Shown here: positions 1 to 7,589 of the stretch, one piece after another
Layout: every line of letters starts with the position of its first letter
Position numbering within the stretch: the stretch's first letter is position 1
Assembly: GCF_947253225.1 (NCBI RefSeq)
Contig: NZ_CAMXYR010000040.1
Location: forward strand, 1-14,039
Source of the DNA: an uncultured Anaerococcus sp.
Lineage (GTDB): Bacteria > Bacillota > Clostridia > Tissierellales > Peptoniphilaceae
DNA length: 14,039 bases
Reading direction: 5' to 3'
The notes under the pieces: generated by a model
Database searches by the model: none
Told to the model about the DNA's origin: nothing
The model's input: only the letters and a program-made list of their open reading frames with translations
Program-made: the position numbers and the translations under genes

Positions 1-10
1 CATATTAACT

Positions 11-41
11 AAACCGCCGATTTGATAATCGACGGTTTTTT
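11..41 (+). terminator. Rho-independent terminator, rightward
   Basis: An 11-position stem pairs 11-21 with 28-38, with a single C/A mismatch (17/32) and a 6-nt loop at 22-27. A run of T continues from 36 to 41. The T-tract follows the hairpin on the plus strand, so it best ends a rightward gene lying outside the window. On the minus strand only three T (the foot of the stem) follow, so it could serve copA only weakly as a bidirectional terminator. No other terminator for copA is visible between 1 and 71. Confidence 0.8.
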
Positions 42-71
42 AGCATTTTTAAAAATTTTTATAATTTTACT

Positions 72-2591
72 TTATTTGTATTCGATGCCTTTGTATTCGT
101 ATCCAGCATCATAGATAGCGGATTTAACATCCTTCTCATTGATTGAACCAAAATATTTTACAACAGCTTCTTTATTAGATAAGTTCACTTCAACATCATC
201 AATTCCATCCAAAGACTCAAGTGCTTTTCTAACATGTTTAGCACAATTTTCACAACTCATTCCATCAACTTTAACAATCATTTTATTTAATTCGCTCATG
301 TTTTCCTCCGATTTAATTTCTATATTTACCTTTTCTTGTTTTTTGTTTTCTGCCTTAAAGTTTCTTAGTCTAAGAGAGTTAAGACAAACAAATACAGATG
401 ATATACTCATTGCAAAGGCAGCAAACATAGGGTTTAGAGTAAGTCCATTTATTGGATACATCAAACCTGCAGCCAATGGTATAAGAATTAGGTTATAGAA
501 AAACGCCCAAAAAAGATTTTCTTTAATAATCTCTATAGTTGCCTTAGATAGTTTGATGGAATTTACAATATCTAATAATGAATTTTTTATTAAAATAACA
601 TCTGCAGAATCTATTGCTATATCAGTTCCACTACCAATGGCTATACCTATATCGGCTCTTGCGAGTGCTGGGGCATCATTTATACCATCTCCTACCATCG
701 TTATATTATTACCCTCATTTTGTAGTTTCCTTACAACTTTCTCTTTATTTTGAGGTAAAAGTTCAGCATATTTTTCATCAATACCTAAGTTTTTCCTTAT
801 AGCTTCAGCAGTTTTTTCATTATCACCTGTAAGCATTATTATTTTATAACCCATATCTCTTAAATTTTTAATTGCATCTTTTGAATCGATTTTTTCTATA
901 TCTTGAACTCCTATAAGTCCAAGAACTTCTTTGTCATTGGCAAAATACATAGAAGTTTTCCCTTGCTCTGATAAGTTTATGGCTTTATGTTCATAATCTA
1001 AAATATCGATATTTTTTTCTTTCATTAGATTGATATTTCCAGCGTAAAATATTTTATCAGAAATTTTTCCAGATAGCCCTCTACCGCTTATAGATTCAAA
1101 GTTAGTAATAGAGAATAGATCAATATTCCTATCATTAGCATAACTTGTTATAGCCAAACTTAAAGGATGTTCAGAATATTTTTCTAAACTAGCAGCAAGT
1201 TTTATAAAATCAAATTCATCCATATTAGTTACTACATCAGTAACAACAGGTTTTCCTTCTGTAATAGTGCCAGTTTTATCTAAAAGAATGACATTTGTTT
1301 TATGGAGATTTTCAAGACTTTCTGCGTTTTTAAACAAAAGCCCCAATTCAGCAGACTTTCCTGTGGCAACCATTATTGCCATTGGTGTGGCAAGTCCTAG
1401 AGCACAAGGGCAGGATATTACAAGGACAGCTATCATAAGGTTTAAGGCAAATTCATAATTTCTTGTAGTTAACGACCAAAAAGCAAACGTCAATATAGCA
1501 ATAATAACGACAAGTGGAACAAATATTCCTGCAACCTTATCAGCAAGTCTTGCAATAGGAGCTTTAGTTTCGTTTGCCTCATTAACTAAATTAATAATCT
1601 GAGAAATAGTTGTATCTTCACCGACTCTGTTAGCCTTAAATTTGAATGAACCTTGTTTGTTGATTGTGGCAGATATAACTGCATCACCAACTTTTTTACT
1701 CACAGGCATACTTTCACCAGTTATAGCTGCTTGATCTACTAGAGATTTTCCTTCTGTTATGATTCCATCAACAGGAATTGCCTCACCAGGTCGAACTACA
1801 ATAATATCACCAACTTTTATTTCATCTACACCAATAGTGAGCTCTTTATCGTCTCTTATAATATTTGCAGTTTTAGGGGCTAAATCCATAAGATTTTTTA
1901 ATGATGTTTTTGTCTCCCCCTTACTTCTCGATTCGAAATACTTGCCCAAGGTAATAAGAGTTAGGATCATCGCACTAGTTTCAAAATAAATATTATGCCT
2001 GTAATGTTCTATAACTTCAATATTATCAAATGCTTGAGCGTGGCTCATTCTCATAATAGCAAAAACACCAAAGGCTGTAGCAGCACTAGCTCCTAGAGCA
2101 ACCAGGGTATCCATATTAGGAGCTTTTTTAACAAGCCCCCTGAAACCACTTGTGAAAAACTTTCTATTAATAAATATAACAGGTATGGTCATAAGGAATT
2201 GAACAAAGGCATAGTTAACTGCACCTTTATTGCCCATAAAAATCTTTGGTATAGGTAGTCCAACCATTGGTCCCATAGCTAGATACATTAGAGGAATAAG
2301 AAAAGCAAAGGAAACTTTTAGTCTACTTTGAGTAGACATCTCCTCTTTTTCCTTTAAAGTAAAATCTTCATTTTTTTTTCTATCAGCTTTAAGACTTGCA
2401 CCATAGCCAATGTCTGTTATAGCCTTAATAATATCTTTGCTTGATAGCTTATCTGTATCGTAGTCTACTGTCATAGACTCATTAATCAAATTAACATTAA
2501 CATTATGAACTCCGAGTTTTTCAACAGCTTTTTGAACATTTGCTTGACAAGCTGAACATGTCATTCCAGAAACGTCATATTTTTCCTTCAT
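72..2591 (-). CDS. copA: Cu(I)-exporting P-type ATPase CopA with N- and C-terminal metal-binding domains
   Basis: An 839-residue inner-membrane pump that expels Cu(I) from the cytoplasm using ATP. Seen in order: an N-terminal HMA domain (about 1-68) with the metal motif GMTCSAC (C12, C15); eight predicted membrane segments starting near residue 90; actuator motif TGES (291-294); the membrane ion motif CPC (394-396); phosphorylation site DKTGT (D438); the HP motif (475-476); and the hinge GDGIND (634-639). Y699-N700 in the seventh segment and M728 with the following serines in the eighth match the copper subtype (P1B-1). Unusually, a second complete HMA domain with GMSCENC (C780, C783) follows the last membrane segment after a charged linker (about 742-764). 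The start at 2591 has AAGGAGG four bases upstream. The gene is transcribed divergently from acyP, and no copper regulator gene lies in the window. Family assignment is secure; copper rather than silver preference is inferred from the motifs. Confidence 0.96.
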   Translation of the reverse strand: MKEKYDVSGMTCSACQANVQKAVEKLGVHNVNVNLINESMTVDYDTDKLSSKDIIKAITDIGYGASLKADRKKNEDFTLKEKEEMSTQSRLKVSFAFLIPLMYLAMGPMVGLPIPKIFMGNKGAVNYAFVQFLMTIPVIFINRKFFTSGFRGLVKKAPNMDTLVALGASAATAFGVFAIMRMSHAQAFDNIEVIEHYRHNIYFETSAMILTLITLGKYFESRSKGETKTSLKNLMDLAPKTANIIRDDKELTIGVDEIKVGDIIVVRPGEAIPVDGIITEGKSLVDQAAITGESMPVSKKVGDAVISATINKQGSFKFKANRVGEDTTISQIINLVNEANETKAPIARLADKVAGIFVPLVVIIAILTFAFWSLTTRNYEFALNLMIAVLVISCPCALGLATPMAIMVATGKSAELGLLFKNAESLENLHKTNVILLDKTGTITEGKPVVTDVVTNMDEFDFIKLAASLEKYSEHPLSLAITSYANDRNIDLFSITNFESISGRGLSGKISDKIFYAGNINLMKEKNIDILDYEHKAINLSEQGKTSMYFANDKEVLGLIGVQDIEKIDSKDAIKNLRDMGYKIIMLTGDNEKTAEAIRKNLGIDEKYAELLPQNKEKVVRKLQNEGNNITMVGDGINDAPALARADIGIAIGSGTDIAIDSADVILIKNSLLDIVNSIKLSKATIEIIKENLFWAFFYNLILIPLAAGLMYPINGLTLNPMFAAFAMSISSVFVCLNSLRLRNFKAENKKQEKVNIEIKSEENMSELNKMIVKVDGMSCENCAKHVRKALESLDGIDDVEVNLSNKEAVVKYFGSINEKDVKSAIYDAGYEYKGIEYK
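297..309 (-). promoter_or_regulatory. Internal ribosome binding site and in-frame ATG inside copA, possible CopZ start
   Basis: On the minus strand, GGAGG (309-305) is followed after 5 nt (AAAAC) by ATG (299-297), which is Met765 of CopA. The ATG falls exactly between the charged linker and the C-terminal HMA domain. Translation from here to the copA stop at 72 would give a 75-residue protein, the size and layout of a free copper chaperone (CopZ), with GMSCENC near its N-terminus. The site is at least as strong as that of copA itself (AAGGAGG, 4 nt). The sequence shows the site; its use in the cell is inference. GGAGG also encodes ordinary Glu codons (GAG GAA), so chance is possible. Confidence 0.45.
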
Positions 2592-2625
2592 ACAACCTCC
2601 TTAACATTTGTATCGGTTTATATAA

Positions 2626-2653
2626 ATTATAACTTTTCAATATACAGTGTCAA
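2626..2653 (-). promoter_or_regulatory. Sigma-A type promoter for copA
   Basis: Read on the minus strand, a perfect -35 TTGACA (2653-2648) and a perfect -10 TATAAT (2631-2626) are separated by 16 nt. Transcription would start near 2619, leaving a leader of about 28 nt before the copA ATG at 2591, which contains the AAGGAGG ribosome site. Such a consensus-like promoter suggests control by a repressor. The -35 box overlaps one arm of an imperfect inverted repeat (2646-2654 and 2671-2679). No classical CopY box was found. Confidence 0.75.
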
Positions 2654-2690
2654 ATTAGATATACTTTAACTTTAACACTTTACAAGTTAA
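2646..2690. repeat. Cluster of short inverted and direct repeats between divergent promoters
   Basis: AGTGTCAAA at 2646-2654 faces TTTAACACT at 2671-2679, whose reverse complement is AGTGTTAAA: 8 of 9 positions match in inverted orientation, with starts 25 nt apart. TTTAAC occurs twice in tandem at 2665-2676, and TTAAC (2672-2676) faces GTTAA (2686-2690). The first arm overlaps the copA -35 box and the second touches the proposed acyP -35 box. This could be an operator for a copper-responsive or other regulator, but AT-rich DNA yields such repeats easily and no known consensus is matched. Confidence 0.3.
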
Positions 2691-2707
2691 TAAGTGAATG
2701 TTATAGT
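2679..2707 (+). promoter_or_regulatory. Probable promoter for acyP-murT-gatD-yerC
   Basis: TTTACA (2679-2684) and TATAGT (2702-2707) are spaced by 17 nt, each one mismatch from the sigma-A consensus. Predicted initiation near 2714 would leave a leader of only about 11 nt, barely including the ribosome site GGGG (2716-2719) ahead of ATG 2725. The short leader lowers confidence; the true start could differ by several bases. Confidence 0.5.
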
Positions 2708-2724
2708 ATATTAAAGGGGATATA

Positions 2725-2994
2725 ATGATAAGATTTAAGATAAATTTTAAGGGAAGAGTCCAAGGTGTTGGGTTTAGATTTCAATCCTTTAGAATAGCTA
2801 ATGATTTGAATATTACTGGTAGTGTTCAAAATATGTATGATGGGAGTGTGTTAGTGTATGCTCAAGGCTCTAGTGGAAATATCGATTCATTTGTAAATGC
2901 TTTGTGTAGCGAGAGATTTATTCATGTAGACACTATTGATAAGATTGAAGTTGATTTATGCCCTGATGAAACTTCATTTAAAATTCTCTATTAG
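2725..2994 (+). CDS. acyP: Acylphosphatase
   Basis: An 89-residue cytosolic enzyme that hydrolyses acyl phosphates such as acetyl phosphate or carbamoyl phosphate to the carboxylate and phosphate. The family signature GRVQGVGFR occupies residues 10-18, with the phosphate-binding Arg18, and the catalytic Asn36 lies in the second signature (GSVQNMYDGSV, 32-42). The length is normal for the family (about 90). The ATG has AAAGGGG 5 nt upstream. The gene begins the rightward gene run, is divergent from copA, and is separated from murT by 37 nt. Its physiological substrate here is unknown, and the link to the cell-wall genes downstream may be only positional. Confidence 0.93.
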   Translation: MIRFKINFKGRVQGVGFRFQSFRIANDLNITGSVQNMYDGSVLVYAQGSSGNIDSFVNALCSERFIHVDTIDKIEVDLCPDETSFKILY

Positions 2995-3031
2995 TGTGGC
3001 ACTTTAGAACTTTTTGGAATATAGTAGACCT

Positions 3032-4363
3032 ATGAGTTTAAAAAGTAAAATAGTAAAAAATATAGGAAAATTTATTAGATTTTCATTAAAACTTACCAAT
3101 CACAAGGCAACTTCACTTCCAGGATTTATTGCCTATCGATTGGATAAAAATATTTTAGAAGAATTGTCTCAAAATACTAAGTTTATATTTGTTACAGGGA
3201 CTAATGGTAAGACTATGACCACCCACTTCTTGACAAATATACTTAGGCAACATTATAAGAAAGTTTATACTAATGAATCTGGTTCTAATATGGTGCAAGG
3301 AATCATAACATCCTTGTTAGATAATCCAAGCAAAGAGGAGACTGTTGCTGTTCTTGAGGTAGATGAAGCTAATTTAGTTAGGATTGGTAAATTCTTACAA
3401 GCTGACTATGTGGTTTTTACAAATATATTTAGAGATCAAATGGATAGGTTTGGGGAGATTTACAATATCTTCGATAAGGTCATGGATGGTATGGTTCTAC
3501 AAGACCATGCGAAAATTATTGCTAATGGTGATTTACCGATATTTGCTTATGATAAGATGGAGAAATATCCAACAGCTTATTACGCTATAAGAGATGTTAG
3601 AGAAATAAAAGATGATTATACCCTAGATGCGGAAATGAATTCGGATGGGATACTTTGTCCTCACTGTAATAGTATTCTTAAATATAAACTTGTTAATTAT
3701 TCATCTTTGGGTGATTTTTCTTGCCCTACTTGTGATTTCAAGTCAAAGAATATTGATTACACTATAGATAATTTAATCGAGCTTACAAGTGATTATTCTA
3801 AATTTGCCATAAAAGATGAGCAATATGAGATTAATGTTGGCGGTCTTTATAACATTTATAATGCCTTAGCTGCCTTATCTGTGGCTAAAGAACTTGGATT
3901 AACTTACAGGGAAATCTACACAGGTTTGAAAACTCAAAAAAATGTCTTTGGTAGACAAGAGAGCATTGAAGTTTCTGGTAAAAATGTAATAATCAATTTA
4001 GTCAAAAATCCAACTGGTTTAAATCAGATTATAGAACTGATGTTGTTAAATAAAAATGATATTAGTTTGATATGTTTGCTCAATGATAATTATGCTGACG
4101 GTCTTGATGTAAGTTGGATATATGATTCTTATTATGAAAAATTGAAAGATATGGATATTAAGGATATTTATGTTTCGGGTAAAAGGTCTTTTGATATGAA
4201 AAGAAGACTTGAAATTGCAGAGATTTTTGATGGTGAGATTAAACAATTTGACTATGAAAGTGATATTGTTGAAGTTATTCATAATGCAAAGAGCAAAAAT
4301 GTTTATGTTTTATCGACTTATACTGCTATGCTTAAACTAAGAGAGGTTCTAAAACTATCATGA
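3032..4363 (+). CDS. murT: Lipid II isoglutaminyl synthase (glutamine-hydrolysing), subunit MurT
   Basis: Mur-ligase-like subunit of the MurT/GatD enzyme, which converts D-glutamate of lipid II to D-isoglutamine with ATP and ammonia from glutamine. With the ATG start the protein has 443 residues. The P-loop GTNGKT lies at 56-61. A four-cysteine zinc ribbon (C209, C212, C231, C234) is inserted in the central domain, as known for MurT. FGRQE lies near 306 and KNPTGLNQ at 325-332. The C-terminal domain carries DGLDVSWIYD (356-365), a conserved segment that I believe includes the aspartate completing the GatD catalytic triad. A TTG six codons upstream (3014) is possible but has no ribosome site; the ATG fits the usual N-terminus (MSLKSKI...), although its own Shine-Dalgarno is also poor (GGAA 12 nt away). 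The stop overlaps the gatD start (ATGA). Confidence 0.94.
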   Translation: MSLKSKIVKNIGKFIRFSLKLTNHKATSLPGFIAYRLDKNILEELSQNTKFIFVTGTNGKTMTTHFLTNILRQHYKKVYTNESGSNMVQGIITSLLDNPSKEETVAVLEVDEANLVRIGKFLQADYVVFTNIFRDQMDRFGEIYNIFDKVMDGMVLQDHAKIIANGDLPIFAYDKMEKYPTAYYAIRDVREIKDDYTLDAEMNSDGILCPHCNSILKYKLVNYSSLGDFSCPTCDFKSKNIDYTIDNLIELTSDYSKFAIKDEQYEINVGGLYNIYNALAALSVAKELGLTYREIYTGLKTQKNVFGRQESIEVSGKNVIINLVKNPTGLNQIIELMLLNKNDISLICLLNDNYADGLDVSWIYDSYYEKLKDMDIKDIYVSGKRSFDMKRRLEIAEIFDGEIKQFDYESDIVEVIHNAKSKNVYVLSTYTAMLKLREVLKLS

Positions 4364-5016
4364 TTATTAACATAGCCCACTTATATGGAAACTTACTAAA
4401 CACCTACGGAGATGTAGGAAATGTAATGGCCTTTGCCCACGAAGCTAGAAAAAACAATTATGAAGTTAATGTTGATATAATTAGTTTAGGTGACGACTTA
4501 GATGCAAAGAAATATGATTTTATATTCTTTGGAGGTGGTCAAGACTATGAACAAAGTATCGTGCAAAAAGATTTGATAAAAAAAAGAGCATCTTTAGTAG
4601 ACTACATTGAAAATAACGGTATATTATTAGCTATATGTGGGGGATATCAACTTCTTGGTCAATATTATTATGATGCCTATAACAACAAAATTGAAGGGCT
4701 TAAGATATTTGATCATTACACTGTTAATCAATCTAGCAAGAATAGATTTACTGGAAATATTAAGATTAGGTCAACGATAAATCCAGATGAAATTTATACT
4801 GGTTTTGAGAATCACGGTGGTATAACTTATCTTTCAGATAACCAACAACCATTTGGGGAGGTAATCGAAGGAAATGGAAACAATGGAGAAGATGGTAGTG
4901 AAGGTTTTATTTATAAAAACACCATAGCTACATACCTTCACGGGCCTTTATTAGCAAAAAATACAAATTTATGTAAAAGCCTAATAAATATTATAAATAA
5001 TAGGAGAGATAAATGA
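4360..5016 (+). CDS. gatD: Lipid II isoglutaminyl synthase, glutaminase subunit GatD
   Basis: Class I (triad-type) glutamine amidotransferase of 218 residues that releases ammonia from glutamine and passes it to MurT for amidation of lipid II. The nucleophile Cys93 lies in AICGGYQLLG (91-100), the catalytic His194 in YLHGPLL (192-198), and the substrate-binding Arg129 in NRFTGN (128-133). No Glu follows the His in the usual class I arrangement; in this family an Asp of MurT is thought to complete the triad, consistent with the obligatory pair. The 4-nt overlap with murT (ATGA) indicates coupled translation. It is not related to the tRNA amidotransferase subunits further downstream despite the shared name. 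Confidence 0.94.
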   Translation: MIINIAHLYGNLLNTYGDVGNVMAFAHEARKNNYEVNVDIISLGDDLDAKKYDFIFFGGGQDYEQSIVQKDLIKKRASLVDYIENNGILLAICGGYQLLGQYYYDAYNNKIEGLKIFDHYTVNQSSKNRFTGNIKIRSTINPDEIYTGFENHGGITYLSDNQQPFGEVIEGNGNNGEDGSEGFIYKNTIATYLHGPLLAKNTNLCKSLINIINNRRDK

Positions 5017-5333
5017 AAGAAAGTAAACTAAGAAATAAAGAAATAGACGAGCTATTTGAAGCTGTACTTATGCTTGAAGATATTGAACAATGCTATGATT
5101 TCTTTACAGATATATGCACAGCTAGAGAAATTCAGTCAATTGCACAAAGGTTACATGTTGCAAAGCTTCTAAAAATTAGAAAGACTTATAGCGTAATTGA
5201 AGAAGAAACAGGAGCATCAACAGCTACAATATCAAGAGTAAATAGATCGCTAAATTATGGCTCAAATGGTTATGATATAGTGCTAGAAAGGCTTATTGAA
5301 AAGAATTTAAAACAAGAAAAAGACAAAGAGTAG
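5013..5333 (+). CDS. yerC: YerC/YecD family TrpR-related DNA-binding protein
   Basis: A 106-residue protein with the all-helical TrpR-like fold. Residues 32-50 (TDICTAREIQSIAQRLHVA) form the conserved family core, and a helix-turn-helix covers about 58-80, with GASTATISRVNRSL as turn and recognition helix. The C-terminal tail is lysine-rich and variable. The family is named after B. subtilis YerC, which also lies near pcrA and ligA; its target and ligand are unknown to me. AGGAGAG (5002-5008) precedes the ATG, which overlaps the gatD stop by 4 nt, so the protein is co-translated with MurT/GatD. It could regulate this operon, but nothing in the sequence proves that. The stop codon lies within a terminator stem. 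Confidence 0.88.
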   Translation: MKESKLRNKEIDELFEAVLMLEDIEQCYDFFTDICTAREIQSIAQRLHVAKLLKIRKTYSVIEEETGASTATISRVNRSLNYGSNGYDIVLERLIEKNLKQEKDKE

Positions 5334-5357
5334 GGATAACTTACTCTTTTATTTTTT
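5325..5357 (+). terminator. Rho-independent terminator overlapping the yerC stop
   Basis: A perfect 8-bp stem pairs AAAGAGTA (5325-5332) with TACTCTTT (5342-5349) around a 9-nt loop. A T-rich tract follows to 5357, interrupted by one A. The left arm includes the last codons and part of the stop of yerC. The stem is AT-rich, so termination is probably partial, allowing some read-through into pcrA. Confidence 0.7.
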
Positions 5358-5358
5358 G

Positions 5359-5367
5359 TGGTATAAT
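5359..5367 (+). promoter_or_regulatory. Extended -10 promoter for the pcrA-ligA-gatCAB operon
   Basis: TGGTATAAT (5359-5367) is a perfect -10 hexamer with the TG extension. No good -35 lies at the right distance (only CTTACT at 5340-5345, in the terminator's right arm), as is common for extended -10 promoters. Initiation near 5374 would leave a leader of about 18 nt that includes AAGGA (5379-5383), 8 nt before the pcrA ATG. Confidence 0.6.
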
Positions 5368-5391
5368 ATCATAGATGGAAGGATGTGAAAT

Positions 5392-7587
5392 ATGAATTTA
5401 GATGGTTTAAATAATATGCAAAAAAAGGCGGTGCTTCACGACAAAGGTCCACTTTTAGTTTTAGCAGGAGCTGGTTCAGGTAAAACTAGGGTTCTTACAA
5501 CAAGCATTGCCTATCTTATTGAAGAAAAAAATATAGATCCTAGAAATATCATAGCAATAACCTTCACCAATAAGGCAGCAAATGAAATGAAAGAAAGGAT
5601 CGCAAATTTATTGCATATGGATGTTTCACACTTATGGATAGGAACCTTTCACTCTATATGTGCCAGAATTCTTAGGATGAATATTGACAAGATTGGCTAT
5701 GATAGAAATTTCACTATTTATGATACCAGTGATCAGAAAACACTAGTTAAAGAAATAATTAACGACCTAGGATATAAAGATGATGTAACGCCTAGGGAGG
5801 CATTGAATGTTATTTCTCAGGCCAAAAATAAGTCCATGGATCCAGAAGAGTTTCTACAAATAAATACCTACTATACAAAATCTGATATTTTTTATGAAAT
5901 TTTTAAAAAATATGAAGAGAAGAAATTTTATTACAACGCCTTAGATTTTGACGACTTAATTGATAAAGTTTTGTATTTATTTGTTAGGAACAAGGAAACA
6001 TTAAAATATTATCAACAAAAATTTGAATATGTTTTTGTTGATGAGTATCAAGATACTAATAATAGTCAATATGAATTAATTAAGTATTTTTCAGGATTTT
6101 ATAACAATGTAACAGTCGTTGGAGATGCTGACCAATCAATTTATAGTTTCAGAGGGGCTGATATATCAAATATTTTAAATTTTGAGAAAGATTTTGCTGA
6201 TGCTGATGTTATAAAGCTTGAGCAAAATTATAGGTCTACTGATAAAATTCTTGATACTGCTAATGTTCTTATAGAAAATAACAGTGAAAGAAAAGATAAA
6301 AATCTCTGGACAGAAAACAAGGATGGCTCCCTTCCAGTCTATAAATCTACCAATACTGAATCAGAAGAGGCTAAATTTGTTATTGATAACATCAAAAACC
6401 TAATTGTTGATGGATACGAACCTCGTGATTTTGCTATACTTTATAGGACTAATGCCCAATCAAGACCCTTTGAAGAAATTCTTATGAAAAATCTGGTTAA
6501 TTATAAAGTTATTGGAGGATTAAAGTTCTATGATAGAAAAGAAATTAAAGATTTAGTTTCATATTTAAAAATTTTAGTCAATAATAAGGATGATTTAGCC
6601 CTCAAAAGAATTATAAACGAACCTAAAAGAGGAATCGGAAACAAAACTATTGATGATTTAGAATATATTGCTTCTAAACACAACATCTCAATGCTAGATT
6701 TAATAAGAGAAGACGAATTCAACATATTTATAAACGAAAGGCTCAGGAAATCAACCAATAAATTTTATCAACCTCTGAAGGATATCTTTGATAATTTAAG
6801 CAATTACAAAATAGTTGATCTTATTAATGATGTATTAGATAAAAGTGGATATATGAAAATGCTTGAGAGTTCTTTTTCGGTTGAAGATAGGGCAAGAATC
6901 GATAATATCAACGAATTTATATCATCTGCAGCAGAATATGAGGAGAATAATCCAGAAGACTCAATATATGATTACTTAGAGAACTTATCATTGCTTTCAG
7001 ATTTAGATAAGACAGAAGATAAGGAAAATTCTGTTTCTATTATGACCATGCATTCAGCCAAAGGATTAGAGTTTCCAATAGTTTTTGTTGTAGGACTTGA
7101 TGAAGGACTTTTTCCAGGAAAAAGAAGCATTGATGAAGGTAATATTGAAGAAGAGAGAAGGCTTTTTTATGTTGGTATTACCAGAGCTAAGGAAAAACTC
7201 TTCCTCACAAGTTCAAAGTCTAGAAGAAGTTACGGAAAGCCAGTATTTTATAAACCATCAAGATTCATTGATGAAATAATTGGTAAAATAAAGGTAGAAG
7301 AGGAGGCTACTTCTTACGGTTACACTTCAAGAGAATACGAAAAAGCTATGGCTGAAGATTATATGCGTGAAAAAACAAGACAATCAGTCCTCAACAAGAA
7401 GTTAATTAAGACAGATGCAAGCGGTGGTGATTTCCAAGTAGGAGATAAGATCAGGCACAGCAAGTGGGGAGATGGAATGGTAGTTCAAATCAAAATTCAA
7501 GATAAAGGAAATGAGCTTGTTGTTGCTTTTGATAAAAAGGGATTAAAAAAATTAAACCAAAATTATGCACCTATTGAAAAGATTTAA
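5392..7587 (+). CDS. pcrA: ATP-dependent DNA helicase PcrA (UvrD family)
   Basis: A 731-residue superfamily 1A 3'-5' helicase acting in replication restart, excision repair and removal of RecA filaments or stalled RNA polymerase. All motifs are present: I GAGSGKT (26-32, Lys31); Ia ITFTNKAANEMKER (56-69); II DEYQ (217-220); III GDADQSIYSFRGA (244-256); IV LEQNYRST (276-283); V MTMHSAKGLEFP (about 551-562); VI RRLFYVGITRAKEKL (about 588-603). The last 50 residues (GDKIRHSKWGDGMV...) form the Tudor-like domain that in PcrA binds RNA polymerase. Length is usual for PcrA. The start has AAGGA 8 nt upstream. It leads a tight operon, with ligA starting 2 nt after its stop. Confidence 0.97.
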   Translation: MNLDGLNNMQKKAVLHDKGPLLVLAGAGSGKTRVLTTSIAYLIEEKNIDPRNIIAITFTNKAANEMKERIANLLHMDVSHLWIGTFHSICARILRMNIDKIGYDRNFTIYDTSDQKTLVKEIINDLGYKDDVTPREALNVISQAKNKSMDPEEFLQINTYYTKSDIFYEIFKKYEEKKFYYNALDFDDLIDKVLYLFVRNKETLKYYQQKFEYVFVDEYQDTNNSQYELIKYFSGFYNNVTVVGDADQSIYSFRGADISNILNFEKDFADADVIKLEQNYRSTDKILDTANVLIENNSERKDKNLWTENKDGSLPVYKSTNTESEEAKFVIDNIKNLIVDGYEPRDFAILYRTNAQSRPFEEILMKNLVNYKVIGGLKFYDRKEIKDLVSYLKILVNNKDDLALKRIINEPKRGIGNKTIDDLEYIASKHNISMLDLIREDEFNIFINERLRKSTNKFYQPLKDIFDNLSNYKIVDLINDVLDKSGYMKMLESSFSVEDRARIDNINEFISSAAEYEENNPEDSIYDYLENLSLLSDLDKTEDKENSVSIMTMHSAKGLEFPIVFVVGLDEGLFPGKRSIDEGNIEEERRLFYVGITRAKEKLFLTSSKSRRSYGKPVFYKPSRFIDEIIGKIKVEEEATSYGYTSREYEKAMAEDYMREKTRQSVLNKKLIKTDASGGDFQVGDKIRHSKWGDGMVVQIKIQDKGNELVVAFDKKGLKKLNQNYAPIEKI

Positions 7588-7589
7588 TT

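Noticed and set aside
45..60. AT-only palindrome ATTTTTAAAAATTTTT
   Set aside because: Simple A/T runs in AT-rich DNA; no functional signal beyond the adjacent terminator.
139..498. Plus-strand 119-codon open frame opposite copA
   Set aside because: It lies wholly antisense to strongly conserved CopA coding sequence, has no ribosome site and resembles no family; the other antisense frames in the window are rejected for the same reasons.
2641..2652. CopY-type cop box in TATACAGTGTCA
   Set aside because: The spacing is ACA-N-TGT with one base instead of two between half-sites, and the outer bases do not match TACAnnTGTA.
2993..3019. Small hairpin AGTG-TGG-CACT with nearby T run as a terminator after acyP
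   Set aside because: The stem is only 4 bp and outer pairing has several mismatches; too weak to call.
3014..3031. TTG start adding six residues to MurT
   Set aside because: No ribosome site precedes it and the family's usual N-terminus begins at the ATG 3032.
2725..5333. A new operon-encoded system joining acyP, murT, gatD and yerC
   Set aside because: Each protein is a recognised core family; shared transcription does not by itself show a joint new function.
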